Shown: positions 41,456 to 49,990 of the stretch, in pieces | Layout of the letters: the number at the start of each line of letters is the position of its first letter | How positions within the stretch are numbered: position 1 is the first letter of the stretch | Source of the DNA: JAAYXE01 sp964391195 | GTDB taxonomy: Bacteria > Chloroflexota > Anaerolineae > Anaerolineales > UBA4823 | NCBI GenBank assembly: GCA_964391195.1 | Contig: CAYMLG010000015.1 | Span: forward strand, 19,752-83,751 | Length of the DNA: 64,000 nucleotides | Direction of reading: 5' to 3' | Translations under genes and position numbers: made by a program | Notes under the pieces: generated by a model | What the model saw: only the letters and a program-made list of their open reading frames with translations | Told to the model about the DNA's origin: nothing | Database searches by the model: none

Positions 41456-42916
41456 GTGTCAGTATCTAAACAAACCCAATTACCCGCCACTCCGCCGGTT
41501 GTAGAAATGCGCGGGATTGTGAAGAGCTTTCCCGGCGTGCTCGCCAATGATCACGTCGATTTTGTCCTGAATCGGGGTGAAATCCACACCCTGCTGGGAG
41601 AAAATGGCGCCGGTAAAAGCACGTTGATGAATATCCTCGCCGGCCTCTATCGTCAGGATGCCGGCAGTGTGTTTATCAACGGCGTTCAAATGGAGTTCTA
41701 CTCCCCGCGCGACGCCATTAAAGCCGGCATCGGCATGATCCACCAGCATTTTATGTTGGTGCCATCGCAAAGCGTGACCGAAAATATCCTCCTCGGGTTG
41801 GATACGCCGCGCTTTATTCTCAATCTCTCCCAATACGACCGGGAAATCACCAACCTGGGGGAGCGCTTTGGAATGAAGGTGGACCCCCGCGCCAAGATCT
41901 GGCAGCTCTGTGTCGGTGAACAGCAGCGGGTTGAGATTCTGAAAATGCTCTACCGCGGCGCGCAGGTCTTGATCATGGACGAGCCCACCGCCGTCCTCGC
42001 CCCCCAGGAAATCAGCGTGCTTTTCTCCACGCTCAGAGCGATGGCGGCCGAGGGCAAATCCATCATCTTCATCAGCCATAAACTTCAAGAAGTGATGGAA
42101 ATCTCCGACCGGGTCACGGTCCTGCGAAGGGGNNNNNNNNNNNNNNNNNNNNNNNNNNNNNNNNNNNNNNNNNNNNNNNNNNNNNNNNNNNNNNNNNNNN
42201 NNNNNNNNNNNNNNNNNNNNNNNNNNNNNNNNGGTAACGGGCAGCGGGAACTGGTTCAGGTTCTCACCGGCCTGCGGAAATGCACCTCCGGGGACATTTT
42301 CCTCAAGGGTGAAGCGATCACCAACCATTCCCCTCTGTCCGGCATTCAGCGCGGCATGGCTCACGTGCCGGAAGATCGCACCCATGTCGGCACGGCGCCC
42401 AACCTTAGCATGACTGACAATGTCATCATGAAAAAATATCGGGAAGCGCCGATCGCCCGCGGCCTGATGGTGGATATGCCGATCGCCACGAAATTTGCCA
42501 ACGAGTTGAAAGAGGCCTATGACATCATCGTCCCCACTGTGGAGACCCCGGTCCGCATGCTTTCCGGTGGCAATCTGCAGCGAGTGATCCTGGCCCGGGA
42601 AATATCCGGCAGCCCGTCCCTGATTGTAGCCATGCAGCCTACCCGCGGCCTGGATGTGGGCGCAATCGAAGGCGTCCACCGCTTGCTTCTCGCCCAAAGA
42701 GAAGCGCAGGCCGGTATTTTACTGGTCTCGGAAGAGTTGGAAGAGCTGTTGTCTCTTAGCGACCGGATTTATGTGATGTACGAAGGTAAAGTGATGGGTG
42801 AAATTTTCCTGAACGGTTCGGAAGATCAGGATCTTATTGTCGAACAGATCGGTTTAATGATGACGGGCACACCGCTTGCCCAGCTTAAATCCTCCGGAGA
42901 CGCTCAGCATGTCTGA
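41456..42916 (+). CDS. ABC transporter ATP-binding protein, BMP/ribose type (interrupted by assembly gap)
   Basis: This two-cassette ATPase energises the BMP importer. First cassette: Walker A LLGENGAGKST, Q-loop MIHQHFMLVP, signature replaced by LCVGEQQRVEI, Walker B VLIMDEPTA, switch His in FISHKL. The second cassette starts after the gap at GNGQRELVQVLTG and has MLSGGNLQRVILARE and IVAMQPTRGLD. A run of 100 N (42133-42232) removes the linker and the second Walker A start; comparison with relatives suggests about 75 residues are missing, so the gap is too short. GTG 41456 is chosen from AGGG spacing. It overlaps the next gene by 8 bases. Confidence 0.88.
   Translation: MSVSKQTQLPATPPVVEMRGIVKSFPGVLANDHVDFVLNRGEIHTLLGENGAGKSTLMNILAGLYRQDAGSVFINGVQMEFYSPRDAIKAGIGMIHQHFMLVPSQSVTENILLGLDTPRFILNLSQYDREITNLGERFGMKVDPRAKIWQLCVGEQQRVEILKMLYRGAQVLIMDEPTAVLAPQEISVLFSTLRAMAAEGKSIIFISHKLQEVMEISDRVTVLRRXXXXXXXXXXXXXXXXXXXXXXXXXXXXXXXXXXGNGQRELVQVLTGLRKCTSGDIFLKGEAITNHSPLSGIQRGMAHVPEDRTHVGTAPNLSMTDNVIMKKYREAPIARGLMVDMPIATKFANELKEAYDIIVPTVETPVRMLSGGNLQRVILAREISGSPSLIVAMQPTRGLDVGAIEGVHRLLLAQREAQAGILLVSEELEELLSLSDRIYVMYEGKVMGEIFLNGSEDQDLIVEQIGLMMTGTPLAQLKSSGDAQHV
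42133..42232. other. assembly gap (100 N)
   Basis: A placeholder of exactly 100 N lies inside the ATPase gene. The reading frame continues across it only by chance of the placeholder length. Confidence 0.99.
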
Positions 42917-44054
42917 AGTTGCCAGTGTTCCCCCTACGCAGGCCCGCTCCCGGCGGCGGCTGCCCTTCACCGTCCGGCTTGAGCCACGGCTGGAAGAGCT
43001 GCCGCGCTGGTATCCGTTCGCCATCTCACTAGGCGCGATCGTCATCTCCCTCCTGATTGGCGCCATTATCCTGTCCGCGGTGGGCGGCGACCCGCTTCGC
43101 ACCTACGCCCATATCGCCAAGGCTTCTTTCGGCAGCGCCGGGGTCTTCTCCGACACGCTGGTCAAAGCCATTCCCCTCATGCTGGTCGGCCTGGCCTGTT
43201 CCATCGCCTTCCGCATGCGCCTGTGGAACATCGGGGCTGAAGGCCAGTTCTTCCTGGGGGCCTTCGGGGCCAGCGCGGTTGTCCTGCTGCCAGTCCTCCC
43301 TGCAGACACTTCCCCATGGATCTTTATCCCCACCATGATGGTCGCCGGCATCCTGTGCGGCGCTCTCTGGGGGTTCATCCCTGGCTTTCTGAAGGCGAAG
43401 TTCAATGTGAACGAGATCATCAGCACGCTGATGATGAACTACATCGCCGTAGCCTGGAATAATTTCTTCATCTATGCGGTGTGGAGCGAAAGTGGTTTCC
43501 AGATGAGCCGCATGTTCCCCAAGACCGCCTGGCTCCCCCGCCTCACCGATTATGCCGCATCGATCCCGGGCTTTGCCGGCCTGACCACTCACCTGGGGCT
43601 GGTCTTTGGCCTGGTGGCCGCCGTGCTGGTCTGGCTGGTGATCTACCGCAGCCGCTGGGGGTACGAGATCCGCCTGATCGGCGATAACCCCCAGGCCGCC
43701 CGCTACGCCGGGTTGAGTATTTCGCGCAACACCATCCTGGTGATGATGTTCTCCGGCGCCATCGCCGGCCTGGCCGGGATGTCGGAGATCACCGGTGTCG
43801 TTCATCGCTTGCAAGGCGCAATTTCTCCCGGATACGGCTTCACCGGCATCATCGTCGCCTGGCTCGCCAAGCTGAACCCCTTCGCAGTTATCCTGGTCTC
43901 GGTCTTGTTCGGCGCTCTGATCCTGGCCGGACGCGAAATTCAGCCCTCCGGCATCCCCAAAATGATCCAGGGCATCATCCTCGTCTGCCTGATCGCCAGC
44001 GACTTTATGCTGCGCTACCGCATCCGGCTGGTGCGCACGGGACAGGAGGCATAA
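42909..44054 (+). CDS. ABC transporter permease, BMP/ribose type (first)
   Basis: This is a 381-residue inner-membrane permease of the BPD_transp_2 family. After a basic head come about nine hydrophobic helices. Family segments are MRLWNIGAEGQFFLGAFGA, LKAKFNVNEIISTLMMNY, LIGDNPQAARYAGLS and the coupling-loop region GIIVAWLAKLNPFAVI. ATG 42909 (MSEVAS) overlaps the ATPase stop and follows CGGAGA. It pairs with the next gene to make the channel. Confidence 0.93.
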   Translation: MSEVASVPPTQARSRRRLPFTVRLEPRLEELPRWYPFAISLGAIVISLLIGAIILSAVGGDPLRTYAHIAKASFGSAGVFSDTLVKAIPLMLVGLACSIAFRMRLWNIGAEGQFFLGAFGASAVVLLPVLPADTSPWIFIPTMMVAGILCGALWGFIPGFLKAKFNVNEIISTLMMNYIAVAWNNFFIYAVWSESGFQMSRMFPKTAWLPRLTDYAASIPGFAGLTTHLGLVFGLVAAVLVWLVIYRSRWGYEIRLIGDNPQAARYAGLSISRNTILVMMFSGAIAGLAGMSEITGVVHRLQGAISPGYGFTGIIVAWLAKLNPFAVILVSVLFGALILAGREIQPSGIPKMIQGIILVCLIASDFMLRYRIRLVRTGQEA

Positions 44055-44058
44055 CCGC

Positions 44059-45027
44059 ATGGACCTGATCATCATCCTTCAAGCTGGGGTTGCAACCGGC
44101 ACCGTGCTCCTTTTTGCCACCATCGGAGAGTTGTTCGCCGAACGGTCGGGCGTTATGAATTTGGGCGTAGAAGGGATGATGCTGATCGGCGCCATGAGCG
44201 CCTTCAGCGTCACACTGGCCACCGGAAACCCCTGGCTGGGCGTTCTGGTAGCCATACTGGCTGCCGGGCTGCTCAGCCAGATTCACGCCTTCATCACCAT
44301 CACGCTCCAGGCTGACCAGGTTGTCAGCGGCCTGGCCCTCACCTTCCTCGGCACCGGCGTCAGCCTCGTCCTGGGCGAAGGACTGAGCAAAGCTGGAGCG
44401 ATTTCTCTCCTGCCCTCGTACACGATCCCGGTACTCGCCCAGATCCCAATTCTGGGGCCGGTCTTTTTCACCAACCAAAACATCCTGGTGTACATCGGCT
44501 ACCTGTTCACCCCCCTCGCCTGGTACTACATTAACCGCACCCGTCCGGGGATGCACCTGCGCGCCGTAGGGGAATACCCGGCCGCAGCCGATGCGCTGGG
44601 CATCAGTGTCTACCGCCTGCGCTATCTTTATGTGTTCGCCGGTGGCATGCTGGCCGGCCTGGCCGGGGCGACCATCAGCCTGGCGATCTCGCCGGGCTGG
44701 TTTAGCGAGCTCACCACCGCCGGGCAGGGCTGGATTGCCGTTGGCCTGGTCATTTTCGCCCAGTGGGACCCGTTCCGGGCGGCCTTCGGTGCCTACACCT
44801 TCGGCGCTCTGCGCCGCCTGATCCTCGACATTCAAGGGCCGGCAACTTTGCTCGGCTTTAGCAATCCGTTCTTTTACAATCCATACCTGGGCTTTTTCCT
44901 GCAGATGCTGCCCTATGCTTTCACCATCATCGTCCTGGTCATCGGCTCTCGGGAGGCTCTGCGCAAACGGCTTGGCGCCCCGGCGGCTCTCGGCGTCCCT
45001 TATATTCGCGGCGAGCGCGGGCTGTAA
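44059..45027 (+). CDS. ABC transporter permease, BMP/ribose type (second)
   Basis: This is the 322-residue second permease of the same importer. Typical segments are FATIGELFAERSGVMNLGVEGMM split over the first loop, LQADQVVSGLALTFLGTG, AVGEYPAAADALGISVYRL and GLVIFAQWDPFRAAFGA. Eight or nine hydrophobic helices are seen. It starts 4 bases after the first permease stop, with GACAGGAGG upstream. No nucleoside hydrolase is linked, so the free base or nucleoside remains undecided. Confidence 0.93.
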   Translation: MDLIIILQAGVATGTVLLFATIGELFAERSGVMNLGVEGMMLIGAMSAFSVTLATGNPWLGVLVAILAAGLLSQIHAFITITLQADQVVSGLALTFLGTGVSLVLGEGLSKAGAISLLPSYTIPVLAQIPILGPVFFTNQNILVYIGYLFTPLAWYYINRTRPGMHLRAVGEYPAAADALGISVYRLRYLYVFAGGMLAGLAGATISLAISPGWFSELTTAGQGWIAVGLVIFAQWDPFRAAFGAYTFGALRRLILDIQGPATLLGFSNPFFYNPYLGFFLQMLPYAFTIIVLVIGSREALRKRLGAPAALGVPYIRGERGL

Positions 45028-45047
45028 TCGATGAGACGGACCTGCCT

Positions 45048-45839
45048 GTGGCCCGCCTGACCATCGCCACCATAAACCTCTTCGCCGACCTCTCCTTGTG
45101 GGAGAAACGAAGGGGATTGCTGGTGGATGGACTGGCGGCGCTCGGGCCGGATCTCATCGCCGTGCAGGAAGTGGAACTGCGCGAGAACACTGCCCGGTGG
45201 CTGGCAGCGCAGTTGGGCATGGAGCATATCCATCTCACCCCCAAGACCGGAAAATGGCGCCACGAAGAGGGGCTGGCGATCCTGAGCCGCCTTCCTTTCC
45301 AGGGACAGGCAGAACTGGATCTGCAAACCCAGCATCGGGTCGCCCAGTACGTGCAGGTGAGCGTGGATGGTCGCCCGCTCGTGCTGGCAAACGTGCACCT
45401 GTACTGGATGCCCGGAGAAGCGCCGGAACGTCTACAGCAGATTGAGCGGCTGCTGGGTTGGCTGAGGGAGATTCCCGGAAATCCTCCCCTGATCGTCGGT
45501 GGAGATTTCAACGCCACTCCAGATATGCCTTCGATCCGCAGGATGGAACAGGAGTTCGCCTCCGCCTACCGGGCGGTCCACGGGCGAGAGCCGGCCTACA
45601 CAACGCCAACGCCCCTCCCCCGCTCCTGGCGTTTGCTCCTGAAGACCATGGTTCGCCTGCTGAAGTATATTAAGGTCTCGCACTTTCGTCTTGCCCGGCG
45701 GTCCACGCTTGACTATATTTTCGTCGATCCCCGCCTGCGGGTGCTGGACAGCCAGGTGATCCTCAACCGGCCGTCCCCCGAGGACCCCCGTCTCTACCCT
45801 TCTGATCACTTCGGTATCTCGGCGGTCCTCGAGCTATGA
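45048..45839 (+). CDS. endonuclease/exonuclease/phosphatase-family hydrolase
   Basis: This is a 263-residue member of the DNase I-like EEP superfamily. Active-site motifs are visible: LIAVQEVEL (metal Glu), ANVHLYWMPG, GGDFNATPD, RRSTLDYIFVD and the final SDHFGISAVL. It has no signal peptide. Substrates in this superfamily range from DNA to phosphoesters, and the sequence does not decide. It is the last gene of the transporter group: GTG start 20 bases after the permease, terminator 30 bases after its stop. Confidence 0.88.
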   Translation: MARLTIATINLFADLSLWEKRRGLLVDGLAALGPDLIAVQEVELRENTARWLAAQLGMEHIHLTPKTGKWRHEEGLAILSRLPFQGQAELDLQTQHRVAQYVQVSVDGRPLVLANVHLYWMPGEAPERLQQIERLLGWLREIPGNPPLIVGGDFNATPDMPSIRRMEQEFASAYRAVHGREPAYTTPTPLPRSWRLLLKTMVRLLKYIKVSHFRLARRSTLDYIFVDPRLRVLDSQVILNRPSPEDPRLYPSDHFGISAVLEL

Positions 45840-45866
45840 GCGGCAGCATTTCCGCTGCAACAGTCT

Positions 45867-45895
45867 TGCGGTAGCAGATTTGCTACCGCAGTTTT
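45867..45895 (+). terminator. intrinsic terminator after the EEP gene
   Basis: TGCGGTAGCA and TGCTACCGCA pair perfectly around GATT and are followed by GTTTT. Confidence 0.8.
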
Positions 45896-45969
45896 CCGGC
45901 AGCCTGCGTTCTCGGACCTCTTATCCGGGTCTTCTGTTACCTGTTCGAAGGAGCTAGAGTCACCCGTTT

Positions 45970-47223
45970 ATGATCAACCATTTTCTTGGATATCAGTGTA
46001 CTCTCTGCGGTCAGGAATACCACCGCGATGAAGTGCAATACACCTGCCCCAAAGATGGCGGCAACCTGGATGTCATCCTTGATTACGCCGCCATCCGCCA
46101 GGGCTATGATAAGAAATACTTCATTGTCGCCCGCGAACCTTCCCTCTGGCGCTATCTACGCCTGCTGCCGGTCGATGATCCGGGTGGAAGCGGGACCCCT
46201 CTGCGGGCTGCCGGCTGGACGCCGATCTTCTCCCCGCCCCGGCTGGCCGCCAATCTCGGGTTGAAACGCTTGTGGGTCAAAGATGAAAGCCGCAACCCCA
46301 CCGCCTCCTTCAAAGATCGGGCCAGCGCCGTCGTTGTAGCCCGGGCCCGCCAGATTGGGGCCGAAGTGGTCGTCACCGCCTCAACCGGCAACGCCGGGGC
46401 AGCCCTGGCCGGCATGTCAGCCGCTGCGGGCCAGAAAGCGGTCATCTTTGCCCCACGCAACGCCCCTCCGGCCAAGATCGCCCAACTGCTGGTCTACGGC
46501 GCCCAGGTCCTGCTGGTGGACGGCAACTACGACGATGCCTTCGATCTGAGCATCCAGGCCGCCCAGGAGTTCGGCTGGTACTGCCGTAACACCGGTTATA
46601 ACCCCTTCACCCTGGAAGGCAAGAAAACGGCCGCCCTGGAGATTTGGGAGATGGTCGAGCGCGGCATGGTCGAGCACACCCCCGACAACCTTCTCAATGT
46701 GTTCGTCTCCGTGGGGGACGGCAACATCATCTCGGGGATCCACAAAGGATTCAAAGACTTGCACACCCTGGGTTGGCTGGAACAGATGCCCCGCATCTTC
46801 GGCGTGCAGGCGGAGGGGTCAGCCGCCATCGCCAACGCCTTCAAGGCCGGCACCGAGGACATCGTTCCGGTCTCCGCAGCCACTCTGGCCGACAGTATCT
46901 CGGTCGATCTGCCGCGCGACGGCGTCCGCGCAGTTCGGGCCGCGCGTGAGACCGGCGGCTCCTACCTGGTCGTCCCCGATGCGGACATCCTCCACGCCAT
47001 CGCCGATATGGGTAAAACCGGCATCTTTGCCGAGCCTGCCGGCGCAGCCGCCTACGCCGGCCTGAAGAAAGCCGTCCAGCAGGGTCTGGTCGGCCCGGAC
47101 GATAACATCCTCGTCCTGAACACGGGCAGCGGGCTGAAGGATGTGAAGGCCGCGATGCAGGCCGTTGAGGAAGCCCCAATTATCGAGCCCAGCCTGGAAG
47201 CCCTGAAGAAAGTGATTAAATAG
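45970..47223 (+). CDS. threonine synthase-like PLP enzyme
   Basis: This is a 417-residue fold-type-II PLP enzyme with an N-terminal zinc-ribbon start (CTLCGQEY, later YTCPKDGG). The PLP Lys is in NPTASFKDRASAVV; TASTGNAGAALAG binds the phosphate and the late NTGSGLKD caps the cofactor. It follows bacterial threonine synthase (phosphohomoserine to threonine) throughout. Placed downstream of the purine genes, it could instead act on a diamino acid, but that is speculation. The ribosome-binding site (AAGGAG) is 16 bases away, which is long. Confidence 0.88.
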   Translation: MINHFLGYQCTLCGQEYHRDEVQYTCPKDGGNLDVILDYAAIRQGYDKKYFIVAREPSLWRYLRLLPVDDPGGSGTPLRAAGWTPIFSPPRLAANLGLKRLWVKDESRNPTASFKDRASAVVVARARQIGAEVVVTASTGNAGAALAGMSAAAGQKAVIFAPRNAPPAKIAQLLVYGAQVLLVDGNYDDAFDLSIQAAQEFGWYCRNTGYNPFTLEGKKTAALEIWEMVERGMVEHTPDNLLNVFVSVGDGNIISGIHKGFKDLHTLGWLEQMPRIFGVQAEGSAAIANAFKAGTEDIVPVSAATLADSISVDLPRDGVRAVRAARETGGSYLVVPDADILHAIADMGKTGIFAEPAGAAAYAGLKKAVQQGLVGPDDNILVLNTGSGLKDVKAAMQAVEEAPIIEPSLEALKKVIK

Positions 47224-47226
47224 CGA

Positions 47227-48171
47227 ATGTCCGGACCTACGATTTCCATCATTGCCCCCATCTATAACGAGGCCGGCAACCTCCCCGAGCTGTACCGGCG
47301 GGTGAAAGAAGTCATGCAGCAGGCAGAGGATACCTGGGAGCTGATCCTGGTGGATGATGGCTCGCTGGATAGTTCGACGCAGATCATCGCCGACCTTGCC
47401 CTCCAGGACGAGCGCATCCGCCCCGTCATTTTCGCCCGCAACTTTGGCCACCAGATTGCCGTGACCGCCGGCCTGGATTACAGCCGGGGGCAGGCTGTGG
47501 TGATCATTGACGCAGACCTGCAGGACCCTCCGGAAGTGATCTTAGACCTGATCGCCAAATGGCGCGAAGGCTACGAGGTGGTGTACGCCGTCCGCGCCGA
47601 GCGCGAGGGTGAAACCTGGTTCAAGCTGTTTACCGCCTCACTCTTCTACCGCCTGATCCGCTCGATGACCGAGGTCGATATCCCCATGGATACCGGCGAC
47701 TTCCGCCTGTTGGATCGCAAGGTAGTGGATGTGCTCAACCGGATGCGCGAGCGCCACCGCTTCCTGCGCGGCATGTCGGTTTGGGTCGGTTTCCGCCAGA
47801 TCGGCGTCCCGTATAAGCGGGCCGCCCGCTTTGCCGGCGAGACAAAATATCCCCTTAAAAAGATGATCCGCTTCGCCAGCGACGCGATCACCGGCTTTTC
47901 CTATCTGCCGCTGCAATTAGCCACCTATCTGGGCTTTATATCCGCCGGGTTGGCCATCCTCGCCATCCCGGTGGTGATCATCGGCCGCCTCGCCGGGTCC
48001 GAAGCCTTCTTTGGGCAGGCCTCCACCCTGATCGCTGTACTGTTTCTAGGCGGCGTCCAGCTCATCTCCCTGGGCATCCTTGGCGAGTATATCGGCCGGC
48101 TGTACGATGAGGCCCGCGACCGGCCCCTATATATCGTCCGTGAAGGACCGGAGGACTTCCAGAAGTCCTAA
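47227..48171 (+). CDS. family 2 glycosyltransferase (polyprenyl-phosphate type)
   Basis: This 314-residue GT2 enzyme is of the DPM1/GtrB/ArnC type: a cytosolic GT-A domain (SIIAPIYNEAGNLPELYRR; ILVDDGS; IDADLQDPPEVI; MDTGDFRLLDR) followed by two C-terminal membrane helices (LATYLGFISAGLAILAIPVV; TLIAVLFLGGVQLISLGIL). Such enzymes load a sugar onto a polyprenyl phosphate. It starts 3 bases after the threonine synthase-like gene. It has no evident link with purine catabolism and probably rides in the same transcript by position. Confidence 0.92.
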   Translation: MSGPTISIIAPIYNEAGNLPELYRRVKEVMQQAEDTWELILVDDGSLDSSTQIIADLALQDERIRPVIFARNFGHQIAVTAGLDYSRGQAVVIIDADLQDPPEVILDLIAKWREGYEVVYAVRAEREGETWFKLFTASLFYRLIRSMTEVDIPMDTGDFRLLDRKVVDVLNRMRERHRFLRGMSVWVGFRQIGVPYKRAARFAGETKYPLKKMIRFASDAITGFSYLPLQLATYLGFISAGLAILAIPVVIIGRLAGSEAFFGQASTLIAVLFLGGVQLISLGILGEYIGRLYDEARDRPLYIVREGPEDFQKS

Positions 48172-48195
48172 CCATGCGTTTGTTTGCTCTCCGCT

Positions 48196-48244
48196 CTGGA
48201 TATGGCAGGGATGGGGGCGGGAAATCCATCCCAACCATGTCCAG
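48196..48244 (+). repeat. hairpin before the second PLP-enzyme gene
   Basis: CTGGATATGG...GGGATGG pairs with CCATCCC...CCATGTCCAG (two stems separated by a small internal loop). It is followed by an AT-rich stretch before GTAGGAG and the next start. Confidence 0.55.
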
Positions 48245-48284
48245 GGGGAAGAACAAAAAATATATTAAGTAGGAGTATCACTGT

Positions 48285-49751
48285 ATGAAAATCGACTTGA
48301 CGATCGATCGCGAACGCCGCCAGCGCGCCGTTCAGCGCGCCCGCGAACGCAACATCATCATCCCCACCTTCGCGCAAATGAAGGACCCCACACTGATCCC
48401 CGACTCGATCAAAGCAGAGCTGGCTCAGATTGGACTGTGGGATCTTAACCCTCGCAACCTGTTCCGCATCACCTGGAAAAACGAACCGGTTCCCCAGGGC
48501 GGGCAGTTTGGCGGTGTGAACTTCATGGAGCTGCCCAGCAGCCTGACCGGTACGGATGCCCGAGTCATTGTCATCGTCGGTAAATGGTTCCCCACCGGCG
48601 CCCATAAGGTCGGCGCGGCTTTCGGCTGCCTGGTCCCTCGCCTGGTCACCGGGCAGTTCGATCCTACCACCCAAAAAGCGGTCTGGCCTTCCACCGGCAA
48701 CTACTGCCGCGGCGGCGCCTACGATTCGGCCCTGCTCGCCTGCGATTCTATCGCCATTCTGCCCGAAGGCATGAGCCGTGAGCGTTTCGACTGGCTGGCC
48801 GAGATCGCCGGCGAGGTCATCGCCACCCCGGGCAGCGAGTCAAACGTCAAAGAAATTTTCGATAAATGCTGGGAACTGCGCCGCTCTGGCCAGGACCTGA
48901 TGATCTTCAACCAGTTCGAGGAGTTCGGCAACTACCTGTGGCACTACGACATCACCGGGCACGCGATGGAGGAAATTCTCCAAAAGGTCATGGGGCCGAA
49001 GGATGAATTCCGCGGCCTGACCTCCGCCACCGGGTCGGCCGGAACGATTGCCGCCGGCGATTACCTGAAGCAACGCTACCCCGGCAGCAAGATCATCGCC
49101 AGTGAAGCCCTGCAGTGCCCCACCCTGCTCGAGAACGGCTTTGGCGCGCACCGCATCGAGGGCATTGGCGACAAGCACGTGCCCTGGATCCACAACGTCA
49201 AAAACACGGATATGGTCGTCGCCATCGACGATAACGCCGTCGTCAGCCTCGCCCGGTTGTTCAACGAACCCGCGGGACGCGACTACCTGATCCGGCAGGG
49301 CGTGCCCGAAGAGACCGTCTGCAATCTCGATCTGCTCGGCTTCTCAGGCATCTCCAATGTCCTTTCGGCGATCAAATTCGCCAAGTACTACGAGCTCGGA
49401 TCCAACGATATTGTCCTCACCATCCTCACCGACTCGATGGAACTCTACACCAGCCGCCTGCATGAGATGCGCGCCGAGTATGGCGAATACCGGGAGACCG
49501 ATGCCGCCGCTCACTTCGCCCGTTACCTGCAGGGCCAGTCGACCGATCACCTGATCGAGCTCACCTATGCCGACCGCCGCCGGGTCCACAACCTGAAGTA
49601 TTACACCTGGGTCGAGCAGCAGGGCAAGACCTATGAAGAAATCCTGGATATGTGGGAAAACCGGGATTACTGGACCGAGCTCCAGGCTCAGGTCCCCGAG
49701 ATCGATGCGCTGATCGAAGAGTTCAACGCCGACACCGGCCTGGTCGGTTAG
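48285..49751 (+). CDS. fold-type-II PLP-dependent enzyme of unknown specificity
   Basis: This is a 488-residue PLP enzyme in the tryptophan-synthase-beta/cysteine-synthase superfamily. The probable Schiff-base Lys is in KWFPTGAHKVGAAFG, STGNYCRGGAYDSALL should bind phosphate, and SATGSAGTIAAGDYLKQ is a second Gly-rich loop. It is clearly not threonine synthase, TrpB or CysK by its N-terminal 60 residues and long C-terminal extension (SRLHEMRAEYGEYRETDAAA). Since the island lacks an obvious diaminopropionate ammonia-lyase, this gene is the best local candidate for that step; I hold this only as a hypothesis. Confidence 0.8.
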   Translation: MKIDLTIDRERRQRAVQRARERNIIIPTFAQMKDPTLIPDSIKAELAQIGLWDLNPRNLFRITWKNEPVPQGGQFGGVNFMELPSSLTGTDARVIVIVGKWFPTGAHKVGAAFGCLVPRLVTGQFDPTTQKAVWPSTGNYCRGGAYDSALLACDSIAILPEGMSRERFDWLAEIAGEVIATPGSESNVKEIFDKCWELRRSGQDLMIFNQFEEFGNYLWHYDITGHAMEEILQKVMGPKDEFRGLTSATGSAGTIAAGDYLKQRYPGSKIIASEALQCPTLLENGFGAHRIEGIGDKHVPWIHNVKNTDMVVAIDDNAVVSLARLFNEPAGRDYLIRQGVPEETVCNLDLLGFSGISNVLSAIKFAKYYELGSNDIVLTILTDSMELYTSRLHEMRAEYGEYRETDAAAHFARYLQGQSTDHLIELTYADRRRVHNLKYYTWVEQQGKTYEEILDMWENRDYWTELQAQVPEIDALIEEFNADTGLVG

Positions 49752-49774
49752 CTTCTCTTCATTTTCCTTCTCGC

Positions 49775-49820
49775 CGGGCTCGAGGTAGGCGCTGCCCCAC
49801 CTCGGGCCCGATTTTTATTT
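49775..49820 (+). terminator. terminator at the end of the nucleobase island
   Basis: CGGGCTCGAGGT pairs with ACCTCGGGCCCG (one G-U) around 12 bases and is followed by ATTTTTATTTT. Confidence 0.85.
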
Positions 49821-49868
49821 TCTGCCTGCTTTTCCAAAATTCCTTAAAAAAGCCTCTTAATTCGACCA

Positions 49869-49896
49869 TTGAAATTCGCGCAAACAGAGTTACAAT
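49869..49896 (+). promoter_or_regulatory. promoter of the SNF2 helicase gene
   Basis: TTGAAA (49869-49874) and TACAAT (49891-49896) are separated by 16 bases, about 95 bases before the helicase start. Confidence 0.55.
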
Positions 49897-49990
49897 GGAA
49901 GGCTGCAGACTTGTTTTCTTTAGACGGGACCATTGCCTGATTCACCCCAATATCACCTCAGCCACCAGGCCCACAAGATAATGGGAAGAA

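Noticed and set aside
42133..42232. Uninterrupted ATPase reading frame through the N run
   Set aside because: Frame continuity over an arbitrary 100-N placeholder is meaningless.
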